The notes under the pieces were generated by a model that saw only the letters and a list, made by a program, of their open reading frames with translations, made no database searches and was not told the DNA's origin. The translations under genes were made by a program, and so were the position numbers. A DNA stretch of 64,000 nucleotides from UBA8106 sp964569695 (GTDB lineage: Bacteria > Acidobacteriota > Vicinamibacteria > Vicinamibacterales > UBA823): the NCBI GenBank assembly GCA_964569695.1, contig CAZMUA010000010.1, forward strand, positions 1 through 64,000. Reading direction: 5' to 3'. Numbering within the stretch: the first letter of the stretch is position 1; every line of letters starts with the position of its first letter. Of this stretch, positions 17,551 to 26,880 are shown in pieces.

Positions 17551-18849
17551 CTAACGCGATGCAGCACTCTCAATAAGGTCACGATACAGTTTTACAACAC
17601 GACCAACGACTATCTCTGCATCAAAAATTTCTTCAACATGCACCTTTGCGGCCTGACCCAAACGTTGTCGAAGCCCTGCATCATTAATGAGTCGATTCAC
17701 ATCATTACCAAGTTTATCGACATCATTCGACAAAAGTCCGGTCTGTTCATCTGTAATGATGTCCCGCGTGCCACCTGTATCCATGGCCGCAATCGGGGTG
17801 CCCAACGCGGCCGCCTCGAGGAGCACTCGACTGAGTGACTCGGGACCATGGGAAGGGAATATCAACACTGATGCATGCCGCATCCAGCAAAGAGCCTCAG
17901 CCCTCGGCAGCCAGCCCATGAATCGAATATCGCAGTTGGAACGTTTTGCCAAGTTTTCCAACAACGGTCGGTCAGGGCCATCACCAACAATGACAAGCGG
18001 TCTATCAAGCTTGCCTTGTTCAAGAACTGAAATCAATTTAAGTGAGCCTTTATTAGTCGCCAGTTTTCCAACATATAGAGCGTATGGAGATTCAAGGGGT
18101 GAAGCAGAGCCCATGGTGGCTTTGCGAACCGCTTCGACATTTATAGGATTCGGAATCTGCTCGATTCGAGTCCTACGTAACTCTGGCGCGCGAGCGCGCA
18201 GATTGTCCGCCATTGATGTGCTCACTGCTATAACCGCAGAAGTCTGACTAAGGGCACGCCGCTTCATCGATAAATTCGCCTTCATATATGGGATCATCGG
18301 TAAAGCGAGAGGCCACGCCAAACCCGCTCTTGGCCGCACGCACTGAGTCATCATTCCTGTGGAACAACCAGGGCATAACGTGGTCACTTTGTAATCATGA
18401 ATCAAATCGGACCAATAGCAGATCGGCCAATAGTCACGAACCGTACAAACAACAGGAACACCTTCAGCGTTCGCTGCAGCAATTGATGGTGGTCCACTCA
18501 ATCGGTGTTGCGCATGTACCACGGAAACTCTCTCTGCTCGTATAAGCGTTCGAAGAAAATTACCATACCGTCGAGAAAGTCTTTCACTCTTGAAGTAGTT
18601 CCGTACATAGGGAATGTCAAGACTGTACGCTTGATAATCTAAAACCTGAAAACCGTCATAAACCGCGACATCCACGCTAGACGATTGATCAACACGTGGT
18701 CGAGTGACCAAAACATGGTGTCCAGCTGCCCGTAATGCCCTGGCTAATTCATACGTGCTCCATCCACTGCCACCGCATACCGGCGGAAAGGCATCGGTAC
18801 TAATTAGGACACGCAACGGGTTACTGAGCATTTCTGACACGCTTGACAC
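17551..18849 (-). CDS. Glycosyltransferase family 4 with Cys-rich loop
   Basis: This 432-residue GT4 enzyme has an N-terminal GGSGWSTYELARAL, HAQHRLSG, VGKLATNKGS and the E-x7-E pair in PESLSRVLLEAAALG. A Cys cluster (CPGCSTGMMTQC) follows RDYWPICYWSDL in the N-terminal half. Related GT4 proteins carry similar Cys-rich inserts of unclear role that may bind metal. It sits 30 bases upstream of the preceding GT4 gene and 17 bases downstream of the next on the same strand, so these are likely one transcript. The donor is unknown. Confidence 0.87.
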   Translation of the reverse strand: MSSVSEMLSNPLRVLISTDAFPPVCGGSGWSTYELARALRAAGHHVLVTRPRVDQSSSVDVAVYDGFQVLDYQAYSLDIPYVRNYFKSERLSRRYGNFLRTLIRAERVSVVHAQHRLSGPPSIAAANAEGVPVVCTVRDYWPICYWSDLIHDYKVTTLCPGCSTGMMTQCVRPRAGLAWPLALPMIPYMKANLSMKRRALSQTSAVIAVSTSMADNLRARAPELRRTRIEQIPNPINVEAVRKATMGSASPLESPYALYVGKLATNKGSLKLISVLEQGKLDRPLVIVGDGPDRPLLENLAKRSNCDIRFMGWLPRAEALCWMRHASVLIFPSHGPESLSRVLLEAAALGTPIAAMDTGGTRDIITDEQTGLLSNDVDKLGNDVNRLINDAGLRQRLGQAAKVHVEEIFDAEIVVGRVVKLYRDLIESAASR

Positions 18850-18866
18850 AACTCCAGGTGAAGTAA

Positions 18867-20030
18867 CTATCCCACACTTGTCCGTCGATTGAGCGCATCT
18901 CGAATACCTTGTTCAAGCTTGAGACAATGACTATCCCATCCATAATGTTTCACAGCTCGATGCCGAGCAGCTACAGCCAGCTTCTGGCGATTGGCCGAAT
19001 CGGCAAGTTCAACTAACGCCCCAGCGAGAGCTTTAGGATCTGAAGCATCGTACAAGACGCCTTCCTGTCCATCTTCAATCAACTGTGAGAGCCGATCAAT
19101 ATTTGGTGCTACTACCGGAAGTCCTGCAGCCATGTACTCGAAGACTTTCAGTGGAGACCAAAAGAATCCCAGTGATAGGGGTCCAAAGGCAGCCACATCG
19201 AAAGGCGCCACACCAATATCAGCAGCTGCAAGACATGCTGGCATTTGGTTGTGTGGCAAACGCCCAGTAAATATAACTCCGGTTAAACCAGACGCTTCAT
19301 GCCGAACGTGTTTCAACTCAGGACCATCACCAATGAACACAGCCTTGATGTCGTGTCTTCCGGAAGCCTGTAATTGAGCCACGGCACGCACCAGATGTAT
19401 GGCACCATGCCACGCGCGGAACGCACCTGAAAAAACAACAACTATCTCTCCTGCCTCACGATGAAATGGTATAACGCCCTCAGCAGAGGGATGAAAACGT
19501 GCTGTGTCGGCGCCCCACTCGATTTCAAGTATTCGTTCACGAGGCACAGACTCCGGCACAATGTCAGAGAGTGGTGTAACAATCAGGTCGGTGTGCGTAC
19601 ATTGCCAGTTCCGCCATCGTCGCATTGGCTGAACCACCAGTGCCCGATCGACCCACTGCTTCGGAGAACCGGCATAATCGATGATTGGCGCGTTTACCTC
19701 AAGCACTGCGAGTGCCCCCACCGTCGAGGCTGCTAGAAGCCCTTCCCCACCAAAATTGTAATAGCGCTCGATAATCACGTCGGGTTGAACCGACCGTGCC
19801 CTCGTCAGCACCCGAGCAGATCGCAGCAATCGCAACTTCTGCATCCCCATCGGCGGTCTGGCATCGTACCAATGCACCGCACCGGAAGGAAATGCACCCT
19901 CGCTAGGCGTTGCCAGCACATGCACATCATGTCCACGTGCTGCAAGCCCATCAGCCACTGACGCAACATGCACTGAACCACCTTGCGTGCCAGGTATGAG
20001 CTGATCAGGTGCCACGTAAAGAATGCGCAT
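18867..20030 (-). CDS. Glycosyltransferase family 4
   Basis: This 387-residue enzyme has an N-terminal GTQGGSVHVASVADGL that fits the GT4 acceptor domain. GAFRAWHG and FFWSPLKVFEYMAAGLP match the donor-binding half, with the SPLK-FEYMA variant also present in the GT4 at 21132. The shared variant suggests these two belong to one subfamily. It is six bases from the methyltransferase at 20037, so they are likely coupled. Acceptor and donor are not predictable. Confidence 0.86.
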   Translation of the reverse strand: MRILYVAPDQLIPGTQGGSVHVASVADGLAARGHDVHVLATPSEGAFPSGAVHWYDARPPMGMQKLRLLRSARVLTRARSVQPDVIIERYYNFGGEGLLAASTVGALAVLEVNAPIIDYAGSPKQWVDRALVVQPMRRWRNWQCTHTDLIVTPLSDIVPESVPRERILEIEWGADTARFHPSAEGVIPFHREAGEIVVVFSGAFRAWHGAIHLVRAVAQLQASGRHDIKAVFIGDGPELKHVRHEASGLTGVIFTGRLPHNQMPACLAAADIGVAPFDVAAFGPLSLGFFWSPLKVFEYMAAGLPVVAPNIDRLSQLIEDGQEGVLYDASDPKALAGALVELADSANRQKLAVAARHRAVKHYGWDSHCLKLEQGIRDALNRRTSVG

Positions 20031-20036
20031 CAGTCG

Positions 20037-21116
20037 TCACGTCGATGAAGAGGTCGATGTCTTTTCAAGTAGGGCGAAAAACGGTCCGGACTTAATCCGA
20101 CCGAATAACCATAAATCGATTTTCATTAACCAAGTCATGCATCGTAACACTAGGTAGACAACACCACGCTTAGCAATCCAGCGCTTTGCGTCAGCCCGCG
20201 CAATTTGCATAGGGTTCGACGGGGAAGCATGACCTTTTCCGGTTTCACCAGCTCCAATGACCTTTCGTGCTTTGATCCGATTCAACAGGGCGTGTTCAGC
20301 TACGCGAAGCAGGATATTTTCTATAACACCACCAATGAGCGGCGTGTAGTACCGAATACGTCGTACACTAAATCCAGCCACTGTCACAAGACTATGTAGG
20401 TCATCAATATCGGCAAGCGGATTTCGATGATCAGATTTCCGTAGTCGCTCGTGGGTTAGATCCAATAAACCGATCGCTTCGAGACCGCTAGCGAGCCGAT
20501 TAATCGTACGTAATCCTATTGCCAAGATAGAATTCTGACGCACGTGACTGTAAACAAATAACCGACCACCTGGCTTTAAAACTCGATTAGCCTCGTCAAG
20601 CATGCTCACGAGATCGTCTCGAGACAAGTGCTCGAGGACATCAAACGAATAAGCCTTGGAAAAAGCACCATCCTCGACGGGAAGGCGCCGAAGATCTCCG
20701 AGCAGTAGGTCTATATTGTTCCTGGCTTCAAGAGCAAAATGCGGACTAACATCAATACCGACCAGATGTATTCTCGGAAGCGTATTCCAAACTAAGAAGC
20801 GTCCACTCCCACAGCCAAGGTCAAGCACACGATCTCCAGCCTCGAAATCCAAAAATTTATTCAGCATGTCATTACGGATTGCCGTCGAAAGAAGTGGCTG
20901 AGAAACAGTCTCGTATCTCTCATCTTCGTGTAATTTCTCATCAAGATATTTAGTGGTCTCATCAAACCTTGAACTTGGTCGCAGGTCCAAGAAGCTATGG
21001 TCAGCAGTCGGGTAATGACGATCGCACTTCGGACACATTAGCTCACTACTGCTCCTCTGCAGACGACCTCGACAATCAGGACACCTTACGAGTGACCGCA
21101 ATTCTTCAGATATCAT
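20037..21116 (-). CDS. Class I SAM methyltransferase with N-terminal Cys4 ribbon
   Basis: This 359-residue protein opens with a Trm112-like zinc ribbon (C12-x2-C15 and C28-x2-C31), then LDLRPSS and a methyltransferase domain with VLDLGCGSGRFL. SFDVLEHLSRDDL matches the active-site-adjacent segment of sugar or lipid methyltransferases in polysaccharide loci. A C-terminal extension of about 130 residues ends in a partly hydrophobic segment. The protein at 62589 has the same ribbon-plus-methyltransferase plan. It lies between two GT4 genes, so a glycan substrate is likely but unproven. Confidence 0.8.
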   Translation of the reverse strand: MISEELRSLVRCPDCRGRLQRSSSELMCPKCDRHYPTADHSFLDLRPSSRFDETTKYLDEKLHEDERYETVSQPLLSTAIRNDMLNKFLDFEAGDRVLDLGCGSGRFLVWNTLPRIHLVGIDVSPHFALEARNNIDLLLGDLRRLPVEDGAFSKAYSFDVLEHLSRDDLVSMLDEANRVLKPGGRLFVYSHVRQNSILAIGLRTINRLASGLEAIGLLDLTHERLRKSDHRNPLADIDDLHSLVTVAGFSVRRIRYYTPLIGGVIENILLRVAEHALLNRIKARKVIGAGETGKGHASPSNPMQIARADAKRWIAKRGVVYLVLRCMTWLMKIDLWLFGRIKSGPFFALLEKTSTSSST

Positions 21117-21131
21117 CGGAAGATAAATCTC

Positions 21132-22343
21132 TCAGTTTTGTCGATGACGATCCTGCACAACCGCTGTAAGGAGGTCCATGACTTGCTCGGCACGCTGGTT
21201 CCAGCTGTAATTTGTCGCCTCGTCGAATGCACAACGAGCAATCCTTCCTGCGAAGTCTTGATCACTAATTACCCGCTTGATACCTCGTCCCAGGGCTTCT
21301 CCGTCGCCCGGCTCTACAAGTACGGCATTGTGTTCATCCGTCAATACTTCACGAATGGCTGGTATATTCGACGCAACTATTGGCTTACCAGATGCCATGT
21401 ACTCGAAGAGTTTCAACGGCGACGTATAGTTCCCTAACGATCCCACAGCGAGAGTCGGAAGCACCAGAACATCACCATCCGCAAGAAGACTTGGAACACG
21501 TTTTCGTGGTACCAATCCAGTGAAAGTTATTCGCTTATGTACACCAAGTTCGCGGGCCAACTCGTGTAATCGTCCCAGATCATCTTCAGACGGAACACCG
21601 CCAACGATCACAAGTCGCACTTTTGACAGAAATTGAAGTGAATGAACAATAACGTCAACGCCTTTCCAAGGATAGAGATGCCCCGCATACACAAGTAGTG
21701 GCTCGGAGGACTCTTTCGGCGAAACGAACGCTCGCTCAGCAGGAATCCGCACCCCATTAGGAATCACAACTGCTCGCTGTCGAAGACCAAATCTCTTGAT
21801 TAATTCTGTGTAAAGGCCTTGTGTCGTCGAAATGTATCCATCCGCTTGGCACCAGACCCTTTCTTCACGAGCCAGCAGTCTTCGGCGCTTTGCTTCACTA
21901 GCTGCCCGACCACCCGAAACGACAGATGATAAGGATTCGGCGACGAGTGGATCAAAGTTGTGAGACTCGTATATCACTGGCGGAATCTTTGAGCCCGGCA
22001 ATCTGAGCAAGATACTTGCAACACCAAGGTCACGAGTTAAGATTGCATCATAGCTTTGACAAGCAAGTACTCTGAAAATTACGTGAAGTAGGTAGCCCAC
22101 GCGGCGCATCTGATGTGTTCCCCAAACTTGCACTTGGCACAAATGCAGGGTTTCAATGGGACGCAAATCGTAGAAATCAAATGGGTCACGGGAAGGACGT
22201 CTAGTATCTGCGCGAACAAGAAGGGTTACGTCGTGGCCAAAAGAAGCTGCCGCATGACAAGCTTCCATTGTTTGGATGCCATTCGCGCGTTCAAGGGGAA
22301 AGCGAATGTCGGCAAGGTACAGAAGCTTTAAGCTTTGATTCAT
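21132..22343 (-). CDS. Glycosyltransferase family 4
   Basis: This 403-residue enzyme has an N-terminal ERANGIQTMEACHAAASFGHDVTL segment and later SHNFDPLVAE, GHLYPWKGVD (donor-site Lys) and SPLKLFEYMASGKPIVASN. The last motif is the same variant as in the GT4 at 18867, so these are probable paralogues. The start overlaps the stop of the upstream membrane protein as ATGA (22340-22343), so translation is coupled. It may use a sugar-lipid acceptor handled by that membrane partner, but this is inference. Confidence 0.87.
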   Translation of the reverse strand: MNQSLKLLYLADIRFPLERANGIQTMEACHAAASFGHDVTLLVRADTRRPSRDPFDFYDLRPIETLHLCQVQVWGTHQMRRVGYLLHVIFRVLACQSYDAILTRDLGVASILLRLPGSKIPPVIYESHNFDPLVAESLSSVVSGGRAASEAKRRRLLAREERVWCQADGYISTTQGLYTELIKRFGLRQRAVVIPNGVRIPAERAFVSPKESSEPLLVYAGHLYPWKGVDVIVHSLQFLSKVRLVIVGGVPSEDDLGRLHELARELGVHKRITFTGLVPRKRVPSLLADGDVLVLPTLAVGSLGNYTSPLKLFEYMASGKPIVASNIPAIREVLTDEHNAVLVEPGDGEALGRGIKRVISDQDFAGRIARCAFDEATNYSWNQRAEQVMDLLTAVVQDRHRQN

Positions 22344-23782
22344 TCGTTATGGGGCTCGTAGAATGAGTGCCTATTAAAAAAGTATCGATAAGCAAGACTC
22401 GGTAGTTCTTGTGGTACCCGAACGAACGAATTATACGCGTTCTTTTGGAGTTCAATTTTTTGCCGATCCATCATTCCACTTCCAAATTGAACCATCAGAC
22501 CGATATTCCACCAGATGCATAAACCGATAAGGCATCCTAACGCCTGACGTTGCCAGCCAGACCTGACAAACTTCAGAAACGCAGCTAAACCGATAACCAA
22601 TATAACGGTTGCACCTACAAAACGTCGTTGACCAAAGGCACCGGCCGAGGCCCAGGATGACAGACTGCCTGTTACGTAAACTTGTGTCACGGCCATAAGC
22701 AACAAACCTAAAGTCACATGAGACATTCTAGTAAGACCAGAGCCCTCTTCACGATTTCGTATCGCGAGTAGAATCAGGCCGCACAGACTTAGCAGGACCA
22801 ATGGGGTCCACACAATCAACCCATGCTCGGACGACAACAACACAAGGCCCGCATAGGGTGCCGTCCAGTCCATTTTTGTCTGAATGACATTTGGTGGACC
22901 GATATGCCCATTTAAGACGATGTAGCTAATTACTTGCGGTAGGTAAACAAAACATGCAACCAACACTCCGACAATGGCAGTCTGAATACGAGGCAAAAAT
23001 GAACGTTCTGAGGGATTTGGCCCCCGGACATCTTTCCAAGACGACCAGATAAAATCAACGATTGGTCCGATGAGAAAAAATACATCTTGCTCACGAACCA
23101 TTACCATGAGAGCAGCAAAACAGCCGAGAAGAGCCGTGCCCTGTATTGACCATCTTTCACGAACGCGCAACCACGTTACTACGAACGCAGCAACAGCGAA
23201 TGCAGAGCATGCATGCGCCATACCCGGAGCAATGTACATGTAAAAGAATAATGGTGTTCCGAACCAGACAAACAATGCTGGGACTATACCGCTCCCCACA
23301 ATCCGATGCGCAGCAACGATCGATAAAACAAGCGCCAAAAATCCATACACGGCTGACCCAAGAGTTACAGCAGTAATATACGGCGCAGAATATCCATCTA
23401 CAGCTACATCGGACCCGCTAGCCCGCATGATGCGAGCTACGGAATCACCCACCGCATAAAATGGCGCCCACAGAATCGCTGAGCCAATGGTTCCAAAGTT
23501 ATATCGTAAACCTGTTGAAGTCGTCATTTCGAGGAACGTTTCTTGAAACCCAAACGTCTTCGCAACACCACGATCATAAAAATGTCGATACTCATTCTCG
23601 AACGATAAATCCTGATCGAACCAAAGCGACCTGAGGTACGCAAAATACTGGATTTCGTCGGACGCATATAACCGAGTGGTTACAGCCGGCAACGACAATA
23701 CAAAGATCAAGACAAGCGCTCGCCAACGAGACGAATCCTGTTTAAGGAATGAGAAGAGCCTGTCAATTGCCTGGCTAGTCAA
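22340..23782 (-). CDS. GT-C-like integral membrane protein (family A)
   Basis: This protein has 480 residues and about eleven hydrophobic helices. The first periplasmic loop carries SDEIQYFAYLRSL and then FENEYRHFY, an acidic loop typical of GT-C (GT39/GT83-like) transferases. The protein at 30078 shares this pattern (GDAIQYYAYLRSL, FINDYR), so the two are paralogues on opposite strands about 6 kb apart. The start is a TTG at 23782 preceded eight bases upstream by GAGGA, which supports it. It is first in the minus-strand series running down to 16213. Its function may be periplasmic sugar transfer from a polyprenyl-linked donor. Confidence 0.65.
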   Translation of the reverse strand: MTSQAIDRLFSFLKQDSSRWRALVLIFVLSLPAVTTRLYASDEIQYFAYLRSLWFDQDLSFENEYRHFYDRGVAKTFGFQETFLEMTTSTGLRYNFGTIGSAILWAPFYAVGDSVARIMRASGSDVAVDGYSAPYITAVTLGSAVYGFLALVLSIVAAHRIVGSGIVPALFVWFGTPLFFYMYIAPGMAHACSAFAVAAFVVTWLRVRERWSIQGTALLGCFAALMVMVREQDVFFLIGPIVDFIWSSWKDVRGPNPSERSFLPRIQTAIVGVLVACFVYLPQVISYIVLNGHIGPPNVIQTKMDWTAPYAGLVLLSSEHGLIVWTPLVLLSLCGLILLAIRNREEGSGLTRMSHVTLGLLLMAVTQVYVTGSLSSWASAGAFGQRRFVGATVILVIGLAAFLKFVRSGWQRQALGCLIGLCIWWNIGLMVQFGSGMMDRQKIELQKNAYNSFVRVPQELPSLAYRYFFNRHSFYEPHNE

Positions 23783-23896
23783 TAATTACATCCTCACCGG
23801 AATCTGGAATGATGGAGCCGTCGGTCATCGTTAGTTACGATAATGATATAGTAACCACCAAACAGAAAAACCAATTCAAAACAGAATCAGCATACG

Positions 23897-23926
23897 TTGT
23901 TCAGCTATTCTAATGATGCGTATGAT
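23897..23926 (+). promoter_or_regulatory. Candidate promoter for the 24010 operon
   Basis: TTGTTC (23897-23902) and TATGAT (23921-23926) are separated by 18 bases; the second matches TATAAT at five of six positions. A transcript starting near 23933 would leave too little room to translate from the TTG at 23938, which argues for the downstream ATG at 24010. The rest of the 23783-24009 gap shows no other clear feature. Confidence 0.45.
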
Positions 23927-24009
23927 GTAAAATTTAGTTGCTTCTGGCTCGTTGTGCTTCGTCGAGTCGCACACCATATTCTGGCCAATATATTGCCTAT
24001 TTAAATGGC

Positions 24010-24756
24010 ATGATGGCACACATAACCAATAAAGAACACGCTGCTGGACTAACCATGTTTTTCCCCGCCTATAACGACGGAGGAACTATCGCCAGTATGG
24101 TCATCAGCGCCATAACAACCGCGCGACAACTCACGGAGGACTATGAAATCATCGTGGTGAACGATGGCAGCACTGATTCTACTAGTGATGTTCTAAGCGA
24201 ATTAGAGCGCGTTTATTCAAGACTTCGGGTAATTAATCATTCCGAGAACATAGGTTATGGCGCGGCACTCAGAACCGGGTTTTCCTCAGCCAGTAAATCA
24301 TTGGTGTTTTATACAGACGGTGATGCCCAGTACGACCCGCGTGAAATAGTTAGTTTATGGAATCACTTAAGTGATGACGCCGATCTGGTAAATGGCTACA
24401 AGATTAGTCGCTCAGATCCACTCCACCGAATCATAATCGGTCGGTGCTACCATTATCTTGTCAAGATCTTGTTTGGCCTACAGATTCGAGATGTTGACTG
24501 CGATTTTCGACTTCTTCGTCGTAGTATTTTCGAGCGTGTCTCCCTCACACAAAACAGCGGTGTAATTTGCCTGGAGATAATGAAAAAAGTTCAAGATGCT
24601 GGATACTCCATCGTTGAAGTCCCAGTACATCATTACCATCGCGCCTATGGCAAATCTCAGTTTTTCAATTTTAGGAGAGTGTTTCGGACGGCTATTGACG
24701 TGCTAAAACTCTGGCGCAAACTTGTCTGGGAAAAAGGCAAGAAGGAGCACTCGTGA
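24010..24756 (+). CDS. Soluble GT2 glycosyltransferase
   Basis: This is about 248 residues from the ATG at 24010 (an adjacent ATG follows). A TTG at 23938 would add 24 residues that resemble no family sequence, so I prefer the later start. The GT-A fold shows MFFPAYNDGGTI, NDGSTDST, and DGDAQYDP with the metal-binding DxD. No C-terminal membrane helices are seen, unlike the GT2 pair at 8221 and 9191. RDVDCDFRLLRR occupies the usual SGFR position. It is coupled to the SDR at 24753 by a 4-base overlap (GTGA). Confidence 0.83.
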   Translation: MMAHITNKEHAAGLTMFFPAYNDGGTIASMVISAITTARQLTEDYEIIVVNDGSTDSTSDVLSELERVYSRLRVINHSENIGYGAALRTGFSSASKSLVFYTDGDAQYDPREIVSLWNHLSDDADLVNGYKISRSDPLHRIIIGRCYHYLVKILFGLQIRDVDCDFRLLRRSIFERVSLTQNSGVICLEIMKKVQDAGYSIVEVPVHHYHRAYGKSQFFNFRRVFRTAIDVLKLWRKLVWEKGKKEHS

Positions 24757-25775
24757 CAAGAGGGTACGACACCTTTTATGCCGGTCGTAAAGTCCTGATC
24801 ACCGGTGGTCTCGGTTTCATAGGTAGTAACCTGGCTCATCGACTTGTGGCCCTAGATGCGGACGTTGTGATTATTGATTCTCTTATTCCGGATTACGGGG
24901 GCAATCCCTACAACATACATGGCATTGAAGACCAAGTGTCAGTGCATGTGGTCGATATGAGAGATGAGCATTCCACAGATCATCTTGTGCGTGACCGAGA
25001 TGTAATCTTCAACCTTGCAGGTCAAGTCAGCCATCTCGATAGCATGAGAGACCCCCATACTGACTTGGAAATTAATTGCCGCAGCCAGCTATCACTGTTA
25101 GAAGCGTGCAGAAAGCACAACCCTGGAGTGAAAGTTGTTTTCGCTGGTACCAGACAGGTGTACGGTCACACGGACCATCTCCCAGTAACTGAAGAACACC
25201 TAGTTCGACCGGTTGATGTCAACGGTATTAACAAAGTTGCGGGGGAGTACTACCATCTAGTGTACAACAACATATTCGACATTCGTGCCTGTTCGCTCAG
25301 ACTGACGAATATCTACGGTCCTCGCCAGCTCATCAAACACGACCGACAGGGTTTCATTGGATGGTTTATTCGTCTGGCGCTTGAAAACGGTGAAATACAG
25401 GTTTACGGCGACGGGTCACAACTGCGTGATTTCGTCTACGTAGACGACGCGGCTGAGGCATTTCTTGAAGCAGGCGCATCAGATACATGCAATGGCAATG
25501 TCTATAACGTTGGAGGTATAGAGCCGATTAGCCATCGAGATCTCGTAAAACTCTTACTCGAGATAGCTCATGCTGGTACTGTCCGGTACGTTACTTGGCC
25601 AGAGGACAAGAAGGCCATTGATATAGGAAATTTTTACGCTGACTCAACTAAATTCAAGAATGCGGTTGGCTGGACAGCGAAAACTCCATTGCGAGATGGC
25701 TTTTTATCCACACTAGAATTTTATCGAAAAAATCTGCGTCATTACGTTGATGCCACCCACGCAAACGAATCTTAA
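24753..25775 (+). CDS. Extended SDR (NAD-dependent epimerase/dehydratase) lacking the usual Tyr
   Basis: This 340-residue protein has a Rossmann motif GGLGFIG (18-24) and the Thr133 of AGTRQVYG at the position of the catalytic Ser/Thr. The usual Y-x3-K active site reads N157-G-I-N-K161, so Asn replaces the proton-donating Tyr. NLTNIYGPRQ-like sequence, DFVYVDD and NVGG are otherwise family-typical. A sugar-nucleotide substrate is likely from the fold and neighbours, a DegT aminotransferase and a GT2. I recall related SDRs with the same substitution but cannot verify this here. The start is GTG at 24753. Confidence 0.75.
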   Translation: MTRGYDTFYAGRKVLITGGLGFIGSNLAHRLVALDADVVIIDSLIPDYGGNPYNIHGIEDQVSVHVVDMRDEHSTDHLVRDRDVIFNLAGQVSHLDSMRDPHTDLEINCRSQLSLLEACRKHNPGVKVVFAGTRQVYGHTDHLPVTEEHLVRPVDVNGINKVAGEYYHLVYNNIFDIRACSLRLTNIYGPRQLIKHDRQGFIGWFIRLALENGEIQVYGDGSQLRDFVYVDDAAEAFLEAGASDTCNGNVYNVGGIEPISHRDLVKLLLEIAHAGTVRYVTWPEDKKAIDIGNFYADSTKFKNAVGWTAKTPLRDGFLSTLEFYRKNLRHYVDATHANES

Positions 25776-25779
25776 AGTC

Positions 25780-26880
25780 ATGAGTGTTAAAGAAATTCCA
25801 TTCCTGAATCTGCAGTCTGACAAAGTGACTGAAGCTATAGAGATTTCGATTAAACGTGTCTTAAAAAGTGGATCGTTCGTATTGGGTTCAGAGGTTGAGG
25901 AATTTGAACAGGAATTTGCTGCTGCGTCTAATCTGGCGCAAGCTGTTGGAGTCGGAAATGGCACCGACGCACTATCTCTAATACTAAAAGGGCTCAATAT
26001 TGGGCCTGGGGATGAAGTCATTACAACACCACTTTCAGCAGCGTTTACAGCAATGGCGATTGTGATGGTTGGTGCTACTCCGGTCTTTGCGGATATCGAT
26101 GCGGAACGACTGACTCTGGATCCATCCGCAGTGAGCGCGGCAATCGGGCCAAAGACTGCCGCGATCTTACCAGTGCATCTCTTCGGTCAAGCGGCGGAGA
26201 TGCCTGCCATTATGAATCTTGCAAGACGTCATGGCTTGGCAGTCGTTGAGGATTGTTGTCAAGCGCACCTCGCAACCTGCCAGGGACGTCCCGTTGGCAC
26301 ATTTGGTAGTGGCGGAGCGTTCAGTTTCTATCCTACAAAAAATCTCGGGGCTATCGGAGACGGAGGAATCGTTGGAACCAACGATACGATACTTGCTGAA
26401 AAAATTCGCCGCTTTCGCATTGGGGGCCAGTCGTCGCCAAACCACCACGAGTCTATGGGTGTGAATTCACGCCTTGATGAAATTCAAGCTGCAGTACTTC
26501 GAGCAAAACTGCCTTTCCTACGCCAATGGACTGAAAGACGAAGAGTCTTGGCAGCTTTTTATCGAACCAACCTCAATAAAACTAGCGTGCGGATACCAGC
26601 TGAAGTGGACGCAGGTCACGTCTATCATTTGTTTCCTGTCCGTTCGACTGAACGAAACCGGCTTCAAGAATATTTAAGGTCGAATGGAATCTACACCTTG
26701 ATTCATTACCCAACCCCAATTCCACAACAACCGGCGTTTACTAACTATAAAGTGGACTGCCCAGCTGCAAACCGTCTCTGCAACGAACTGCTTTCATTAC
26801 CACTCCATCCAAATCTCACCGACAGCCAAATTCAGTTGGTGGCATCGACCGTATCGAGATTTATGCCGACATCAGTCTAG
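25780..26880 (+). CDS. DegT/DnrJ/EryC1 sugar aminotransferase
   Basis: This is about 366 residues from the ATG at 25780, just after the SDR stop. An in-frame ATG at 25747 inside that gene would add 11 residues. The PLP-binding Lys187 lies in GAFSFYPTKNLGAIGDGG, and GNGTDAL (60-66) and EDCCQAH (157-163) are family motifs. These enzymes transfer an amino group to a keto-sugar nucleotide. With the SDR upstream it could form a keto-sugar and amination pair. It is convergent with the next gene and overlaps it by nine bases. Confidence 0.88.
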   Translation: MSVKEIPFLNLQSDKVTEAIEISIKRVLKSGSFVLGSEVEEFEQEFAAASNLAQAVGVGNGTDALSLILKGLNIGPGDEVITTPLSAAFTAMAIVMVGATPVFADIDAERLTLDPSAVSAAIGPKTAAILPVHLFGQAAEMPAIMNLARRHGLAVVEDCCQAHLATCQGRPVGTFGSGGAFSFYPTKNLGAIGDGGIVGTNDTILAEKIRRFRIGGQSSPNHHESMGVNSRLDEIQAAVLRAKLPFLRQWTERRRVLAAFYRTNLNKTSVRIPAEVDAGHVYHLFPVRSTERNRLQEYLRSNGIYTLIHYPTPIPQQPAFTNYKVDCPAANRLCNELLSLPLHPNLTDSQIQLVASTVSRFMPTSV

